A stretch of DNA of 64,000 nucleotides from Planktothricoides raciborskii GIHE-MW2 (GTDB lineage: Bacteria > Cyanobacteriota > Cyanobacteriia > Cyanobacteriales > Laspinemataceae), in NCBI RefSeq assembly GCF_040564635.1, contig NZ_CP159837.1, positions 2,777,001-2,841,000 on the forward strand, read 5' to 3'. The position numbers and the translations under genes were made by a program. This document shows positions 1 through 8,871 of this stretch, piece after piece (the first letter of the stretch is position 1; the number at the start of each line of letters is the position of its first letter). The notes beneath the pieces were generated by a model. The model was given only the letters and a program-made list of their open reading frames with translations. It searched no databases and was not told the origin of the DNA.

Positions 1-767
1 TAGAAGCTGTCGTGCTGGCGCGCGGCTAGATACTTCCAAGCTGGCGGGTACTCGTCGGTGTAGCGCCATGCCGCATAGGCACCCCAAGAGACAAACATAG
101 AGAAGGTGGCGTAACAGGTGCGCTGGACTTGCTCCGGCGTGGCGTACTGGCCCAAGTAGTCGATGGCCTTACTGAAGGCCACCAGCACCCGATCTTCGGC
201 GATCGCTTCCTCCACCGGTGGGGTAAATTCTCCCGCCGGGGGTGGCGGGTCCAAGGCGGTCATCGCCAAGACGAGACGTGGGGGCAGCAACATTGGATCC
301 GCACCGAGATCGCTGTCGTCGGCGTAGTAGTCGTCGGCAGCCCACCAGGCCATGTTCAGCTTGGCACCGATCAACAGCCGATCTGGGTCGTCGCAGTCCG
401 GGTGGGCCAGCATAACCAGCCGTCCGAACCGTACCTTACGAATCTTCTCCACCTCGTCCTCATCGAACCCGCACTCTAGTGCCCAGGCCGCCAGCCGATC
501 GTCTACCTCGTCCGCCAGCGGCTCGTTGAATCGCTCGGTAATGGGGCAGTAGAGCGGCGAGGCAGTCCCATCGCCCCAGGCTCTCTCTGCATAGGCCGGA
601 TCGAGGTCCCCCGCCGGGGCGAGGTCTGCCTGGGGCAGCCGTGGTTCCAGGTTACCGGCACGAGCAGCCTTGGCTAGCTCGCTCACAAAGCGAGCGGCGG
701 ATGTACCGAGGCCAGTCGGACCGAATAAAAATGGGGTACTCGTATTATCCAGGTTGGTATCTTTCAT
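1..767 (-). CDS. 2-methylisoborneol synthase (terpene cyclase), N-terminal part, runs off left edge
   Basis: Read on the minus strand from an ATG at 767, the frame stays open to the window edge (255 codons). It begins MKDTNLDNTSTPFLFG, then a Pro/Ala-rich low-complexity stretch, then a terpene-cyclase domain with the Asp-rich metal-binding motif DDYYADD at about residues 146-152, as in MIB synthases (family pattern DDYYCDD). The enzyme cyclises 2-methylgeranyl diphosphate to the earthy odorant 2-methylisoborneol. The C-terminal NSE metal motif lies outside the window. The disordered N-terminus is the part that, in family 2B systems, targets the cyclase into the encapsulin shell. It follows the methyltransferase gene by 95 bp in the same direction. 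Base composition is clearly GC-richer than the flanks. Identity rests on motif and operon context. Confidence 0.9.
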   Translation of the reverse strand, partial: MKDTNLDNTSTPFLFGPTGLGTSAARFVSELAKAARAGNLEPRLPQADLAPAGDLDPAYAERAWGDGTASPLYCPITERFNEPLADEVDDRLAAWALECGFDEDEVEKIRKVRFGRLVMLAHPDCDDPDRLLIGAKLNMAWWAADDYYADDSDLGADPMLLPPRLVLAMTALDPPPPAGEFTPPVEEAIAEDRVLVAFSKAIDYLGQYATPEQVQRTCYATFSMFVSWGAYAAWRYTDEYPPAWKYLAARQHDSF

Positions 768-862
768 CGTCTTATCCCTGTATCAGAGTGGTGGTGTGTG
801 GTGCGTGTGCGGTATGCGCGCTACGCACCACACTATGATGCGATTTGTGTTTTGGATAAGCC

Positions 863-1726
863 TTAGCGAATGATCCGATCGGCGACGATGAGCAGGTAGT
901 GGAAGCTGCCCTCTTTGTATGCCGTAAGGAAGTAATCCTCGACCCCGGTGACGAGCGAAGACTTGGCCCGCAGTTCCCAGTAGGGAATCGTTAGGGGAGT
1001 CAGGTCGGTGACGGTAATCGGGACGAGGTTGTTCGCTGCCAGTGCCTTGAAATATTGACTGCGCGGATGGATGTTACAGATGTAATGGGCATCGATTTGG
1101 CTGACCGCCCGCGAGCGCCCCCCCGTAACGTCGTTGTAGCAACCCGTGATGCAGGCGTAGCGACCACCATCCTGCAACAGGCGTGCAAACTCGGCGAACA
1201 GCTTGAACAAATCTACATACATGGTGGTCTCATTCGTCCAAATGCTACGCATGGCTCCCGTCTCGAAGCCTGTATCCAGCATATTGCGAAAGTGGAACTT
1301 GACCTTTTCGGTCACGCCGCGCTGCGCCGCCTGGTCGTTGGCAAACTCGACCTGAGATTCTGAGATTGACACTCCATCGACCTGACAACCAAAGCGTTCA
1401 TTGACCATGAAGCTGGTGCCGCCGCGACCGGAACCGCCGTCCATCACGCGGTCATCAGGCTTGACGTCGCCCAGATGATCGAGCAGGAACGCAGCCTGGG
1501 CGTGTTCGAGCCGGTGCAACTCGCGAATAATCCGATCGTCGCGCTCACCTTCGGGGGCCTCCAACACCGACCAATCGACATCGCCGATCCCGTAGTGGTG
1601 GTGGTAATAGCCGTCAACGTCGCCTAGCAGCAGATTAACGGGATTTTTTTCTTGGTTCCAATAGTTGGCAACCGACTTTTGATATTCGTTACGCAAAACA
1701 TTGTCGGCAGTGATATTTTGGGGCAT
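863..1726 (-). CDS. geranyl diphosphate 2-C-methyltransferase (SAM-dependent)
   Basis: 287 aa, close to the family length. A class I SAM-binding loop VMDGGSGRGGTSF lies at about residues 94-106, followed by the acidic-loop region QVDGVSISESQVEFA. The sequence WTNETTMYVDL and the C-terminal EDYFLTAYKEGSFHYLLIVA match GPP methyltransferases of MIB operons. The enzyme adds the extra methyl carbon to C2 of geranyl diphosphate, giving the C11 substrate of the downstream cyclase. It lies between the encapsulin gene (94 bp upstream) and the cyclase (95 bp downstream), all on the minus strand, so one operon is likely. ATG start at 1726. Function is assigned from family resemblance and context. Confidence 0.92.
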   Translation of the reverse strand: MPQNITADNVLRNEYQKSVANYWNQEKNPVNLLLGDVDGYYHHHYGIGDVDWSVLEAPEGERDDRIIRELHRLEHAQAAFLLDHLGDVKPDDRVMDGGSGRGGTSFMVNERFGCQVDGVSISESQVEFANDQAAQRGVTEKVKFHFRNMLDTGFETGAMRSIWTNETTMYVDLFKLFAEFARLLQDGGRYACITGCYNDVTGGRSRAVSQIDAHYICNIHPRSQYFKALAANNLVPITVTDLTPLTIPYWELRAKSSLVTGVEDYFLTAYKEGSFHYLLIVADRIIR

Positions 1727-1820
1727 GGCTATAGAATGCGTTACTTCTCAATAGGTGTTTCAATGAGTGTATGGTGAAGATGCTGACAGTTGACTGTTCA
1801 GGTACCTCTGCCGGGATTTA

Positions 1821-3221
1821 CTAGCGTCCTAGCTCGACATCTTCGAGCACGCCGACGGCATCGGGTACGAGGATGGCAGCGGAGAAGTAGTTGCTGACGA
1901 GATAGGAGATGATGCCTTTCTCGTTGATGCCCATAAAGCGCACGTTCAACCCCGGCTCGTGCTGATCGGGCAACTCTGCGGGTCGAAGACCGATCAGACC
2001 TTGATTGTCCTCACCGGTACGGACAACGATCACGGAAGTGGTCTGGGTGTTGCTGATGGGAATCTTGTTGCAGGGCAAAATCGGGATGTTGCGCCACGCC
2101 ATGACTCGTTCGCCCCCCATATCATGGCTGTCGGGGTAGAGACCCAGCTTGCTGCACTCGCGGCCAAAGGCGGCAATGGCACGCGGGTGGGCAAAAATGT
2201 ACTGGGCATTGCGGCGGCGGGTGATCAGCTCATCAAAATCATCTGGCGTGGGCGGGCCATTGCGGGTGGAGAAGCGCTGGCTGAGGTCGGCGTTGTGCAA
2301 CAGGCCGAACTCTTGGTTGTTGACCAACTCGTACTCCTGGCGCTCGCGCAACTCGTGCACCGTTAGCTTGAGTTGTTCTGCAATCTGGTTCATCGGATCG
2401 TTGTAGAGATCGGCAACGCGGGTGTGAACACGCAGCACCGTCTGCACCAGGCTCAACTCGTATTCACGCGGAGAGGTCTCGTAATCGACAAAGGTCGTGG
2501 GCAGCACGGGTTCGCCGCTGTGGCCAGCGGCCAGATCGATGGCGGCCTGACCGTACCGATCCTGGTCCTTGGGGGGTTGGGCTTGAAACGCCTCGATGTG
2601 CGCCTGAAGCGATTCTGAGGAGTTGACCAGTTCTTCAAAAGAGTTTTGTGTCAGCGCCAAGACCGTACAGCGCGTGAGCGCCTTGATGGTGAAGTCCCAT
2701 ACATCTTCGGATTCAAGAATGGCCTGATAGGTAAAGTGGTCGCCATCGATCAACACACCCAATTCCACCTCATCGCCATACTTGCCCGTACCGATCTTGC
2801 TCACTTTGCCGTGAGCAATCAGCACAATCTGGTCGGCGGGGGTTCCCTTCTCTACCAGGATGTCACCGGGTTGAAACTCCTGCTGCACAAAGCGGTCGGC
2901 CAACGCGTTCAAGACGGTTTCGTCTTCAAAGTCGCGCAGAAAGGCCAGCTCGCGCAGCTCCTGGGGAATTACCTGAATCGTTGACCCGACGTTCGTAAAG
3001 GTGACGCGACCATCACCCAGCGCATAGGTCAAGCGGCGGTTGACGCGATAAGAGCCGCCGCGCAGATGCACCCAAGGCAGCAGGCTGCTGATCCAGCGTG
3101 AGGTGATGCCCTGCATCTGCGGAGCGGTCTTGGTGGTTGTGGCCAACTGCTTCGCTGCCCGAGTACTCAGGCTCGACTGTTCCGCTAGCGTCTGCCCATT
3201 AGAATTCACATTTTCTGTCAT
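1821..3221 (-). CDS. family 2B encapsulin shell protein with inserted cyclic-nucleotide-binding domain
   Basis: 466 aa. The N-terminal 40 residues look disordered. Residues about 45-85 and 245-466 have the SrpI-like HK97-fold shell character ([55 protein letters not shown]). Residues about 90-210 are a cNMP-binding domain ([38 protein letters not shown]). Early MIB-operon papers called this gene cnb for its cyclic-nucleotide domain; the architecture is now known as a family 2B encapsulin that packages the terpene cyclase. It is first in the operon, upstream of the methyltransferase and cyclase. The next upstream feature is a perfect 41-bp palindrome about 50 bp before the ATG. Whether cNMP binds is not visible from sequence. 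Confidence 0.88.
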   Translation of the reverse strand: MTENVNSNGQTLAEQSSLSTRAAKQLATTTKTAPQMQGITSRWISSLLPWVHLRGGSYRVNRRLTYALGDGRVTFTNVGSTIQVIPQELRELAFLRDFEDETVLNALADRFVQQEFQPGDILVEKGTPADQIVLIAHGKVSKIGTGKYGDEVELGVLIDGDHFTYQAILESEDVWDFTIKALTRCTVLALTQNSFEELVNSSESLQAHIEAFQAQPPKDQDRYGQAAIDLAAGHSGEPVLPTTFVDYETSPREYELSLVQTVLRVHTRVADLYNDPMNQIAEQLKLTVHELRERQEYELVNNQEFGLLHNADLSQRFSTRNGPPTPDDFDELITRRRNAQYIFAHPRAIAAFGRECSKLGLYPDSHDMGGERVMAWRNIPILPCNKIPISNTQTTSVIVVRTGEDNQGLIGLRPAELPDQHEPGLNVRFMGINEKGIISYLVSNYFSAAILVPDAVGVLEDVELGR

Positions 3222-3269
3222 CTTTTACCCCTTGATTGTAATGAATGGGTTGATGGTTGTATGCCGTGT

Positions 3270-3310
3270 TGACATTTGATAGGCTCTTAAAGAGCCTATC
3301 AAATGTCAAG
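3270..3310. repeat. perfect 41-bp palindrome upstream of the MIB operon
   Basis: Two 20-base arms that are exact reverse complements (left arm TTGACATTTGATAGGCTCTT) are separated by one A. Each arm starts with TTGACA, a consensus -35 hexamer, so the element presents a -35-like box in both directions. It lies 49 bp upstream of the encapsulin start codon. It could be a regulator site, a transcript hairpin, or an abutting pair of insertion-sequence ends. Confidence 0.85.
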
Positions 3311-3510
3311 TTATTAGATAAAATTAATTCAACCATAAATATCAGAAATGTTGAATTTCGATACAAAAGTTTACATTGTAATTTACACTTATGTCTTTGA
3401 AGCATAAATTTTTCAAAAAAACGTCATCTCCTCAAACCAATGAACATAACTAATTAGGTAGGTACAAAAAATCAAAAGTATGTAAAGATAAGTAAAGACC
3501 AGTCAGCTCG

Positions 3511-3817
3511 TTGGAGGAAAAAATTATGGGCGCTCGTCTGAGAGTATTTCTGACCCCGGAAGAAGATCGAACCTTGTTTGAACTTAGAAAGGCAACCACT
3601 CTACCTCAAAGGGTAAAAGATAGAGCCTCCGTTGTCCGGTTGAATGCTGATGGATGGTATGTTGAAAAGATTGCGAGTCACTTTAACTGGTCTGTTGAGA
3701 GAGTCAGGGACACACTGCATCGTTGGGAGAAGAAGGGACTAGGGGGACTGTGGGACAAACCGGGGCGCGGAAACAAACCGAAGTGGAAAGAGGCTGATAT
3801 AGCTTATGTAGAAGAAT
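3511..3817 (+). pseudogene. IS630-type transposase, N-terminal part (interrupted)
   Basis: The frame gives an HTH-type N-terminus (ARLRVFLTPEEDRTLFEL, SVVRLNADGWYVEKIASHFN, VRDTLHRWEKKGLGGLWDKP) typical of IS630-family transposases, ending at YVEE where the GGCGTTGC end of an IS1-like element begins at 3818. The downstream half of the same protein is found at 4618-5014 on the opposite strand. The last 8 bp before the junction (AGAAGAAT, 3810-3817) recur in reverse complement at 5007-5014. The open frame nominally continues 20 residues into the insertion element before stopping at 3876. Confidence 0.8.
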
Positions 3818-4617
3818 GGCGTTGCACACTGGTGGTATGCTATAGAGACCGGGTTGGCAATGGCTCTCTAGAGTAAGTCAATGGAATAGGTACATTTTTA
3901 TGCCTTAAATAATAAATAACTAATCTGACTGAGAGTTGCAACATTAAGAGAGATTTAGAATCTTCTTAGAGTTTTTCTATGTAACCGAGCCAAGTAATGT
4001 CTTAGTCTTGTATTTTCCCCTTCCACACGAGTCATGTATGTTTTACTAATAATATGATCGGCCTCGTCAATAAATTGGGGATAAACAACATAACCATCTG
4101 TCACATAAAAAAATGATTCCCATCCTTTAAGAATTTTCCATAATGGTTTAAATGTTGCCGCCGAACGATCTCCTATTACATAAGCTAAAATTCCGGCTAC
4201 CCCTTTGTTGACGGCAGTCCACAGCCAGATTTTATTTTTTTTTACCTATATAAGTCTGTAATTCATCTATTTGAGTGACTGAGGGAATTTCCTGATAATC
4301 TGGTTGCTCTGGCAAGCTTAATGCGGCTGCTTTTATCCAATTAATAACTGTGTTATGACAAACACCAGTTAATCGTTCTATGCGACGAAGACCATTACCT
4401 TCAACATAAAGATGAAGGCAATGTTCCTTGACATGATCTGGATAGCCTTTAACAGAATAGCTATCAATAAATTGACGACCACAATCTTTACAATAATGAT
4501 TTTGTTTTTCTCTTTTATGGCCGTTTTTCTTAATGTTTTGAGATTGGCATACAGGACAAATCATCGCTATGTTTTATTTTAATGTTCATCCTTAGCATAC
4601 CACGAATGGGCAACGCC
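3818..4617 (-). mobile_element. IS1-like insertion sequence, copy A (about 800 bp)
   Basis: Bounded by imperfect inverted ends of about 25 bp: GGCGTTGCACACTGGTGGTA at the left, and its near reverse complement ending at 4617. The transposase lies on the minus strand. Copy B (5015-5808) is a close relative in the same orientation. Size, ends and the split zinc-finger/DDE reading frames fit the IS1 family. The 8-bp AGAAGAAT at 3810-3817 is the left-flank candidate target duplication. Confidence 0.85.
3840..4564 (-). pseudogene. IS1-family transposase (InsA/InsB-type) needing frameshift, copy A
   Basis: The first frame (4564-4232, 110 aa) has the zinc-finger CPVCQSQNIKKNGHKREKQ...CKDCGRQF and a helix-turn-helix (GVCHNTVINWIKAA), ending ...TYIGKKK. 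The catalytic DDE part continues in another frame down to 3840. The frame change is at a run of nine A on the coding strand (4231-4245 region); copy B has eight A there and reads straight through. IS1 elements normally use programmed -1 slippage at an A run, so this copy may still be functional rather than dead. That cannot be decided from sequence alone. Confidence 0.7.
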
Positions 4618-5014
4618 ATAATTAAAGCTCACTTTTGGTTGCATTATTCCTAAAATGCTCAGTCTTCTCCCTCGTCTTGGCGTTTGTTCCTGACGTTTCT
4701 GTTCCTTGGACGGAAAATAGGTATAACCGACTGAACTCCATAAACAAAACCCCGACTCGTCTAAATACTTGATAGTCAATTTCTCCCGCTGCTGCGGCGA
4801 ATTCCAGCATATCTAGATCGGCTTGTTTTATCTTTTTTTCTTCTGGGTCTTGCTTACTTTTATGACTGATTCTTGTTCGTTTCCAAATTATTCCCTTTTT
4901 TTTAGAACCCGTCTGAGGCGATCTGGACTTAGGTAAACTTGCCGTTCTGCCGCCAGTTTTTTAGCCAGTTGTTTACTGTTGTAGGTGCGTGGCTCCTGCC
5001 TAAGACATTCTTCT
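4618..5014 (-). pseudogene. IS630-type transposase, central/C-terminal fragment, inverted
   Basis: Read on the minus strand from 5014, the sequence continues exactly where the fragment at 3511-3817 stops: (V)[20 protein letters not shown], then [11 protein letters not shown] (after a small frameshift), DLDMLEFAAAAGEIDYQVF, DESGFCLWSSVGYTYFPS and ILGIMQPKVSFNYG. It is cut at 4618 by the right end of IS1-like copy A. The first eight bases, AGAAGAAT, duplicate the end of the N-terminal fragment. At least one frameshift near the A-rich run at about 4898-4905 also disables it. Confidence 0.78.
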
Positions 5015-5808
5015 GGCGTTGCACACTGATGGTATGCTATAGAGACCGCGTTGGCAATGGCTCTCTAGAGTAAGTCAATGGAATAGGTACATTTTTATGC
5101 CTTAAATAATAAATAACTAATCTGACTGAGAGTTGCAACATTAAGAGAGATTTAGAATAACACAGAGTTTTTCTATGTAACCGAGCCAAGTAATGTCTTA
5201 GTCTTGTATTTTCCCCTTCCACACGAGTCATATATGTTTTACTAATAATATGAGCGGCTTCGTCAATAAATTGGGGATAAACAACATAACCGTCTGTCAC
5301 ATAAAAAAATGATTCCCATCCTTTAAGGATTTTCCATAATGGTTCAAATGTTGCCGCCGAACGATCGCCTATTACATAAGCTAAAATTACTGCCAACCCT
5401 TTCTTTACCGCATTCGACAGCCAGATTTGATTTTTTTTACCTATATAAGTCTGTAATTCATCTATTTGAGTCACTTCGGGAATTTCCTGATAATCTGGTT
5501 GTTCTGGCAAGCTTAATGCGGCGGCTTTTATCCAATTAATAACTGTGTTATGACAAACGCCAGTTAATCGTTGCGACGAAGACCATTTCCCTCAACATAA
5601 AGATGAAGGCAATGTTTCTTGACATCATCTGGATAGCCTTTAGGAGAATAGCTATCAATAAATTGACGACCAGAATCCTTACAATAATGATTTTGTTTTC
5701 CTCTTTTATGGCCGTTTTTCTTAATGTTTGTAGATTGGGATGCAGGACAAATTATCGCCATGTTTTCTTTTAATGTTAATCCTTAGCATACCACAAGTGT
5801 GCAACGCC
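5015..5808 (-). mobile_element. IS1-like insertion sequence, copy B (about 794 bp)
   Basis: Starts GGCGTTGCACACTGATGGTA and ends with the near reverse complement at 5808, in the same orientation as copy A and highly similar to it. On its right it abuts an IS4-type transposase remnant, on its left the inverted IS630 fragment. Flanking 8-bp sequences on the two sides do not match, so simple insertion followed by rearrangement is likely. Confidence 0.85.
5037..5761 (-). pseudogene. IS1-family transposase, frameshifted, copy B
   Basis: The N-terminal frame (5761-5564) carries CPASQSTNIKKNGHKRGKQ...CKDSGRQF, where one zinc-finger cysteine of copy A (CKDCGRQF) is serine, and the first pair is CPAS instead of CPVC. 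A four-base deletion relative to copy A (CGTTGCGACG versus CGTTCTATGCGACG in plus-strand terms) breaks the frame. The catalytic half (5510-5037, from LPEQPDYQEI to the end, including YVTDGYVVYPQF and VEGENTRLRHYLARL) is intact. Loss of zinc-binding cysteines plus the deletion make this copy likely inactive by itself. Confidence 0.78.
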
Positions 5809-6376
5809 AATTTTTTGACAAATACAACATTGTAAATAGCGTAATTTATCTAATAGTGTATTTCCCCATTGTTCGGGAATAGATACAATCTGTAAAATTA
5901 GATAAGCTATCAAGCTTACGTAAGCATTCAGGTCGTAATAGTTCGGCTGTAAGCCTCGTTTATTATGGGTTATAAATTTTTCTACCTGTTTACCCATTAT
6001 CAACAAGAAAATCCAAAGCCCTTATTTTTTGGTATTTATTGAGAATGATCTGTTAGTCTAGACCTCACATTAATTCTGAAACCCTTGATCTGGCTGTGTT
6101 TCAGACACCTGAATAGTTACGATTTAATTTTTGATAAATTTGTTGAAAATGTTTTTAGTCGCGGTGAGAACTTGCCTTGGAAAATGTAGAGATATCTACG
6201 CCAAAACCCCTATTATTTATTCTTTTAAATAAATCGCGCATACTGGTTAAGCTGTTATCCATTACTAATGATAGCCAGCACCCGAAAAATAGACGGCTTT
6301 TTAATACTGGATAGTCATTTTTGGGTAGGTCTCTCAAGATGTCTTTGAGAATCATAGAGAATGAATATTTAGTCAT
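5809..6376 (-). pseudogene. IS4-type transposase remnant (both ends, centre deleted)
   Basis: The minus-strand N-terminal piece at 6376-6155 (KDILRDLPKNDYPVLKSRLF, VMDNSLTSMRDLFKRIN, GVDISTFSKASSHRD) and C-terminal piece at 6006-5809 (LNAYVSLIAYLILQIVSIPE, NTLLDKLRYLQCCICQKI) match the beginning and end of IS4-type transposases common in cyanobacteria. Only about 150 bp of degraded sequence lie between them, so most of the catalytic core is gone. The right end of IS1-like copy B truncates the extreme 3' end. Confidence 0.7.
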
Positions 6377-6523
6377 GCTTAAAGTTAAATATTTAAATTT
6401 TTCGCGCTTATTAGAACATCATTGTGGCTATTTTAACCACTTTTTTATTTACATTCAACACTTCTGCATAAATATTTACCAGAAGTATATAAATATAGAA
6501 GGAAATCGACGATGGGATAAGGG

Positions 6524-6638
6524 ATAAGTATAGCGCTTCGCGCTGGTCTAGTTACACTTTGTTTTTATGAACATCTCACCTGGACTCAGTTTCAGTTACG
6601 GGATTTGTAAATAGACCAGCGCGACTTGCTATACTTAT
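6524..6638. repeat. 115-bp inverted-repeat element (MITE-like)
   Basis: A 32-bp arm starting ATAAGTATAGCGCTTCGCGC (6524-6555) is matched with about four differences by its reverse complement at 6607-6638, enclosing about 50 bp with no reading frame. The rest of 6377-6898 is AT-rich intergenic sequence in which I see no gene. Confidence 0.6.
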
Positions 6639-6898
6639 GGTTCCCAAGAAGACAACTTGGACTAGCTAGCAATTTTCGGAAATGAGGGACACATACTTTT
6701 AGCTGGGAAAATGATTTTGATCTGTAAAGTCAGTTGAGAAATGCACTCGCATCTTAAGTAAAAAATTTTAAGACATTGAGAGGCAGAGGAAAAAGTAATA
6801 AATCAAGCTTTGCCACAGGCTTTCGGAGAGTTTTGACAACTCCAAAATCCTGGTTAGACGGGTCAGCGAAATACTTGATGGGGTCAGTAGCCTTACCT

Positions 6899-7558
6899 TT
6901 ATAAAGAAGTGACCATTGCTGGACAACTCACCTTGGTGCCACCTAATCCACAATAGCCATTGGGATTTTTCGCCAGGTATTGCTGATGATATTCTTCAGC
7001 AAAATAAAATTCTGGAGCATCCAGAATTTCTGTGGTAATTTCCCCATAACCCGCTTGACTGAGGGCTTGTTGATACAGGTTACGAGAGAGTTCGGCTTGC
7101 TGCCGTTGTGCGGGGGAATACACATAAATGCCGGAACGGTACTGGGTGCCCACGTCATTACCCTGACGCATTCCTTGGGTGGGGTCGTGATTTTCCCAAA
7201 ACACTTTCAGTAAGGTTTCATAAGAAATCACCTTGGGGTCAAACACCACATAGACCACCTCGTTGTGACCCGTCATCCCGGTACAGACCTCTTGGTAAGT
7301 GGGATTTGGGGTGAGTCCAGCCGCATATCCAACCGCTGTAATAAAAATTCCCTTTTGCTGCCAGAATTTGCGTTCTGCCCCCCAAAAGCAACCCATGCCA
7401 AACATGGCGGTTTCCATCCCATCCGCATAAGGGGGTTTCATGGGATTGCCGTTCACAAAATGCTTTTCAGGAACGGGCATTGCCTGCGATCGCCCCGGTA
7501 AAGCGTTTTCCTTAGTGGGTAGAGTCAGTTTTTTTCCAAATAATCCAAGTAGTCCCAT
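6899..7558 (-). CDS. msrA: peptide methionine sulfoxide reductase MsrA
   Basis: 219 aa, the cyanobacterial long form. The catalytic GCFWG motif places the nucleophile Cys at residue 57. Glu and aromatic residues of the (S)-MetO pocket follow ([17 protein letters not shown]), and [25 protein letters not shown] is the family signature. Recycling cysteines sit near the C-terminus (C203 in [10 protein letters not shown] and C212 in KVSCPAM). It reduces the S-epimer of methionine sulfoxide in proteins using thioredoxin. The N-terminal about 45 residues ([10 protein letters not shown]...) are an extension common in cyanobacterial MsrA. ATG at 7558; single gene, no evident operon partner. Confidence 0.95.
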   Translation of the reverse strand: MGLLGLFGKKLTLPTKENALPGRSQAMPVPEKHFVNGNPMKPPYADGMETAMFGMGCFWGAERKFWQQKGIFITAVGYAAGLTPNPTYQEVCTGMTGHNEVVYVVFDPKVISYETLLKVFWENHDPTQGMRQGNDVGTQYRSGIYVYSPAQRQQAELSRNLYQQALSQAGYGEITTEILDAPEFYFAEEYHQQYLAKNPNGYCGLGGTKVSCPAMVTSL

Positions 7559-8040
7559 GATCTTTGACTCTGATTCGATCCAGAGTGATATATGTTGACG
7601 TTCTTCATATTATGTAACTTTTTTACCAGACTTCGGAGAATTTGGCGTGAAGCGAAGCTATCCCGTAGGCGTTCCGCCTTCCCGTAGGGTAGGTAATCGC
7701 CGCCAAAAGCCGCACCGTAGTAGCAGTTCATCGATTTTGTTGCTACATCCCTACGGTGCAGAATAAGTCCCAGGGCTGTTTTTTTGACCGAAATTTAATG
7801 ATGCATTCTAGTTGAGTCGGTTATGATCCCCTTGTAGGGTCTACATCGGCTGAACAACCGTGATAGATCCGGTCTGCCGTTCTGAATGCTGACAATGCTG
7901 ACAAAATTCTCACCTAAAAAATGAGAAATATTAACAAAATCTAAAGATTTTATCGGATAATGTAACGAAATGTTAATATTTAACTGGCAGACAAGGAAAT
8001 CCGTAAGGCGACACCTGATATAATAAGAGGTTATTTAAAC
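7559..8040. other. intergenic, no gene seen
   Basis: Contains a short repeat-rich stretch at about 7640-7700 (GAAGCGAAGCTATCCCGTAG type, recurrent in cyanobacteria) and an inverted pair around 7690-7765 built on GCACCGTAGTAGCA and TGCTACATCCCTACGGTGC. AT-rich sequence before 8041 presumably holds the promoter of the DUF1830 gene. No convincing reading frame. Confidence 0.5.
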
Positions 8041-8343
8041 ATGGCTCAAATCATCGACCCAATACCCACCAACTGCGCTGATAAACGTTTATGCTGCTAT
8101 GTGAATCCCACAAGTCAAATTCAAGTAGCCCGAATTACCAATATCTCTAATTGGTATTTTGAACGAGTGGTATTTCCTGCCCAACGGCTGATGTTTGAAG
8201 CCCCAAGTCAGGCAGTGTTAGAAATTCATACCAGTTGTATGGCGGGTGCGGTGCTGGCTGATACCATTCCATGCGATCGCCTCCAGTTAAAAGAAGACAC
8301 CTCATTAAGTCAGTCCAAAGCCTTAATTTCCAGTTATTCATAG
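8041..8343 (+). CDS. DUF1830 domain protein
   Basis: 100 aa, the usual length of this cyanobacterial family. Conserved core CCYVNPTSQIQVARITNISN, WYFERVVFPAQRLMFEAP and LEIHTSCMAGAVLADTIPCD covers residues 18-80. No membrane segment or signal peptide; probably a small cytosolic protein. The function of the family is unknown. ATG start at 8041; a strong hairpin follows 22 bp after the stop, so the gene looks monocistronic. Confidence 0.9.
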   Translation: MAQIIDPIPTNCADKRLCCYVNPTSQIQVARITNISNWYFERVVFPAQRLMFEAPSQAVLEIHTSCMAGAVLADTIPCDRLQLKEDTSLSQSKALISSYS

Positions 8344-8365
8344 CCGACCTGTACCATTCGGCGTC

Positions 8366-8408
8366 AATTCACCCCAAAGCCCATAAATGCTGGGCTTTGG
8401 GGTGAATT
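8366..8408 (+). terminator. hairpin terminator after the DUF1830 gene
   Basis: 17-bp perfect stem (AATTCACCCCAAAGCCC and its reverse complement) with a 9-base loop, followed by the T-rich TATTTTAG. Position immediately after the stop codon supports transcription termination. Confidence 0.8.
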
Positions 8409-8809
8409 TATTTTAGGGATTTGGTCATCGGTGACTGACCCCAGCAGACCCCAGGGTTTCCAACCTGAATGGCGAATTTATGGCAAATTAATGATTGCGA
8501 TATTGACAGAAAGTCAACGCTCCAGTGGGTGAAGTGGAAAGCAATCAATTTGAAAAAGAAAGTCTTTCTACTGTCGAAAGATTTTGGATTGCAGGATATG
8601 GGGAAAAAACCAAAAAATTTATTCTAGATTTTATCCTATATCTATATATAGATGAAATTAGAGAGATGCAAACCAATCATTTCAGTATAAAAGTATAAAA
8701 TTATTTTTGACCAGCCGGAATCTCAATCTAAATCCCCCGGCAAATTGTATCCACCGAAAATATGCCTAATCGAATTATTTACATAAGTTTTATCTAATCT
8801 TGCCAAAAT
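8409..8809. other. intergenic, no gene seen
   Basis: AT-rich sequence between the DUF1830 terminator and the psbA terminator. No frame, RNA gene or clear repeat recognised. Confidence 0.4.
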
Positions 8810-8846
8810 AAAAAAACGCCCCCCTTTTCAGGAGAGCGTTTTTTTA
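8810..8846. terminator. psbA copy 1 terminator
   Basis: AAAAAAACGC...GCGTTTTTTT hairpin, 25 bp downstream of the psbA stop (minus strand). The A and T runs on both sides make it able to work in both directions. The same structure follows all four psbA copies. Confidence 0.85.
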
Positions 8847-8871
8847 TTTATTTAGTTAAATTAGCTAAGAA

